64,000 bases of DNA from Diphasiastrum complanatum (lineage: Eukaryota; Streptophyta; Lycopodiopsida; Lycopodiales; Lycopodiaceae). The stretch is taken from the NCBI GenBank assembly GCA_029204225.1, contig CM055094.1, positions 28,568,107-28,632,106 on the forward strand. Direction: 5' to 3'. Positions 61,670 through 64,000 of the stretch are shown piece by piece; position 1 is the first letter of the stretch; the number at the start of each line of letters is the position of its first letter. The translations under genes were made by a program, and so were the position numbers. The notes under the pieces were generated by a model. That model ran no database searches and was not told where the DNA came from. It worked only from the letters and a program-made list of their open reading frames with translations.

Positions 61670-62734
61670 ACAAAGACTTAAAGGGATTGTTCCCACTTCA
61701 TCTATTCTACATTCTTGATCACTTGATATTAGAATAGACTTTTTACAACCTAAAAAAGGTACAAGAGTTGAGAAGTAATAAGTTTTGGAATGTCATGTGG
61801 AAACTAGCCCCACTATCAATCCACCATGTGTCATTGGATTAGCAACATTCTTGGTGTAGATGCCATCAAGGATGAATCAACTTCATCCTCATCTTCCTCA
61901 AGGGTAAGGTTGCCTTGCTTGCTCTCACTTTGTGCATTCTTCTATTTGTAGCACTTAGATACAAAGTGCTCCCTCTTTTCACAAAAGAAGCACTTTTGTT
62001 TGGCTTTGTCTTTCTTCTTTCCACCTTTACAGCTAGATGCTTGATCATCACTCTTGGCCTCCCTTGTGTTGGATCTTCTTCTTGGACTTTGGCTTGCCTT
62101 TGCTTGAGAAGTTGGCCTCCTCATCTCTATCATGTGGCTTCAAAGAACCAATCCTTTGTCTCACATGAAGGATCCTACTCTCCTCGGCCAGAAGCACACT
62201 ATAGAACTTGTCAATAGAAGGTAGTGAATCTTGAATGGCAAAGCTTTGTACTAGATGGGAGAACTCGTCTCCAAGGCCATTTAGGATGATTTGCACAAGC
62301 TCATCATCTTGGATTTTTTTCACTTATGATGGAAAGTTCTTTATTGAGAGATTTTATCCTCAAGACATACTCTTGAGCACTCTCTTCACTACCTCTAATG
62401 CTTTGTAGAATCTTGTTTCTAAGCACTCTAGAGGTATTTTTGGATTCATAAATCCCTTTCAAGAAGTTCCAAGCCTCCTTGGCCACGGTACATGAAGCAA
62501 CTTCTTTAAGGAGTTCATTACTAACATTCATTTTTAGGCAAAGCAATGCTAGTCTAGCTCTTTTTTTATACTTCACTTGTTCTTGTCCTCCTTGAGGCTC
62601 TTCCTCTTCACCAAGGACAAGATCATACAAATCTTGGAGCATAGAAGCGACTCCATTCTTACTTTCCATATTGAATAGTTGCTTGAATTTAGCTTCTCAC
62701 TAGCTTCAAGAAGATAGGCTCCAATTGAACCCAT
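61670..62734 (-). pseudogene. Ty1/copia gag-protease remnant (copy K)
   Basis: The minus-strand ATG is at 62734 (MGSIGAYLLEASEKLN). The gag core shifts frame near 62645, then reads LALLCLKMNVSNELLKEV, AKEAWNFLKGIYESKN and LRNKILQSIRGSEESAQ, shifts again near 62310 into DDELVQIILNGLGDE, then reaches the CCHC knuckle CFFCEKREHFVSKC (about 61990). The protease signature WWIDSGASFHM (about 61815) is followed by decayed protease ending near 61670. Integrase and RT are missing. It is close to copy G in sequence. Confidence 0.9.
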
Positions 62735-63690
62735 TTTGACTAGTTACAAGTACTACAAATGTACTCAAAAAGGCTCTCCCTATTCTCTTTCTCAAAATTT
62801 CACCACAAGGCTACTCTCTTGAATCTTACAAAACTCAAGAAGTAAGATCTATAATGATTTTAAACTCAAAAGGACTTGGGAAACAAAATTCTACACACAC
62901 TATCTCCTCTTGGAAAAAATTGGATTTGACTCTTGGAAGTGCCTATACCATGGTATTTAGAATGGATTTAGTCTCTCTCTAGAACTAAAAAACATAAGCC
63001 TCAAAACTCACTTTCAATGATTTAGAGGTTTATCAAGGATCTAACACCATTTCACATCAAATCTAGAATGATTTGATTGATTTTTTACAAAGCAAACCAC
63101 TAGTTTCACTCTCACAATCTTGTTTGAAGCACAAAAATTGAAAAATCACATACATATGGTGAAAGTACAATTCCCGCAGCCTCTCACATGTGTGGGAAGT
63201 ACACTTGAACTTTACACACTAATTTGTACTCCAAGTCTACAAGTAAACAATTGGTTAGACTTTCCCTCCTTCAAATTGATTTTAGCACCAATGCTTTGTA
63301 CAAAATGAAGCATTAAAGGAGTTTTGAGTTCCAAAAAGACCCTTTAAGAATTCGTGCAAGATGCTTTTTTAATATACCTTTGGCTTGCCATAACTTTTTA
63401 ATCGTAGCTCAAAAGTATATCATGTAACATATTATTGGAAAGCTTGTCGCTCGCTTTCCAATGCACCAAACTCCGCTAAATTTGGACTTACCACTAAAAA
63501 GTTATGCCTTTTTTAGTATGGAATCAAAATGTGGACTCAAAAAGTTACGTTACGTAGATTTCAAATTTAAGTGTTTTGATTGGTCCATGTGTAAGAAAAA
63601 TTTGAGAAAAAATATAAAAAGAATCTCTACAAAGGGTCTTTTTCGGATTTAGAACACCTCTAATGCATTATCAAAGCTCTTAGACTTGGA
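62735..63690 (-). other. Leader of copia copy K
   Basis: This is untranslated leader between gag and primer site. It holds CACATGTGTG at 63185-63194 and, next to the primer site, a foldback repeat (63311-63665). No ORF of interest. Confidence 0.65.
63311..63665. repeat. Foldback element with CATTARAGG terminal inverted repeats (short copy)
   Basis: 355 bases. The left end CATTAAAGGAGTTTTGAGTT followed by CCAAAAAGACCCTTT is matched in reverse by the right end (AAAGGGTCTTTTTCGGATTT, then AGAACACCTCTAATG), an imperfect repeat of about 38 bases. Inside, CATAACTTTTTAAT near 63391 and AAAAAGTTATG near 63497 pair as well. The right half matches the inverted left end of 44439-45222. It lies 25 bases from the copy K primer site. 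No target duplication was recognised. Confidence 0.7.
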
Positions 63691-63700
63691 TCTGATACCA
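63691..63700 (-). other. Primer-binding site of copia copy K
   Basis: Its complement TGGTATCAGA matches the first ten bases of the initiator-Met primer site and directly follows the LTR edge at 63701. The last two bases of the usual 12 differ. Confidence 0.7.
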
Positions 63701-64000
63701 TGTCAAAAATCATAATAATGGACTCATTTTGATCTACAAAAGATCAATAAGAGTGATTGGCAACTTGGAATGTTGATCAATCTTCAAACTAGCATCCAAA
63801 TCTAGCTTTCACTTAACAATTTCTACACATCCAAGCAAGAACAACCAAAGATAATGATCAAAGAGCTTCACACATGTGAAGTACACCAAGTGTACGGCCT
63901 GCTAACAGCAAATAAGTTTACTTATCAGATCCAAAGCATACATCCACAAAGAACTTGCTTAATAGAGTGAAAACACCAAGATTGCTCCCAAATCAATGTT
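63701..64000 (-). repeat. 5' LTR of copia copy K, cut by window end
   Basis: On the plus strand it begins TGTCAAAAATC right after the primer site and runs to the end of the window. It contains CACACATGTG at 63869-63878 within a TTCACACATGTGAA context. The rest lies outside. Confidence 0.65.

Overview
This window looks like nuclear DNA of a seed plant, and gymnosperm-type repeat-rich sequence would fit, but the species cannot be fixed from the sequence. The reasons are one intron-containing DUF26 (cysteine-rich) receptor-like kinase gene, a family known from plants, lying alone in a sea of old Ty1/copia and Ty3/gypsy remnants with plant initiator-Met and Asp tRNA primer sites. I saw no operons, rRNA, tRNA or CRISPR. 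Coding density is very low and almost every transposon frame is broken by stops or indels.

Layout. 1-15.6 kb is a nest of Ty1/copia copies (called A to F here). Copy E (7996-12796, minus) is structurally complete, with two LTRs, a 5-bp target duplication, a primer-binding site and a polypurine tract, but it has lost its reverse transcriptase. It sits inside the LTR of copy D, which itself cuts the integrase of copy C. 15.8-17.2 kb carries degenerate tandem repeats. 17.9-20.7 kb holds copia G and a separate minus-strand copia LTR. 20.8-29.2 kb is a degraded Ty3/gypsy element (minus) with gag, protease, RT and integrase remnants but no RNase H, a repeat-rich leader, an Asp-tRNA primer site and one LTR. 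32.0-34.5 kb is a minus-strand non-LTR retrotransposon ORF that appears to have the RT + CCHC + restriction-like-endonuclease layout instead of the usual plant L1 layout. 34.5-38.4 kb has no recognisable gene.

38.48-42.22 kb is the only intact protein gene: a nine-exon cysteine-rich receptor-like kinase. All splice sites are GT-AG, the total coding length is 1881 nt (626 aa), and every kinase catalytic motif is present. Its introns hold long (GA)n and (CT)n arrays that are complementary in the pre-mRNA. 42-46 kb is rich in microsatellites and a foldback repeat. 46.7-53.8 kb holds copia H and I. Copy I is split by a solo gypsy LTR and ends at a second LTR of the same family. 53.8-58.5 kb is mostly unexplained and includes a minus-strand primer site. 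58.5-64 kb holds copia J (plus) and K (minus), with another foldback beside K's primer site.

The transposons do not form a working system. They record successive insertions, recurrent loss of polymerase modules and solo-LTR formation. The receptor kinase is the only locus likely to act for the host, as a plasma-membrane receptor relaying extracellular signals by Ser/Thr phosphorylation.
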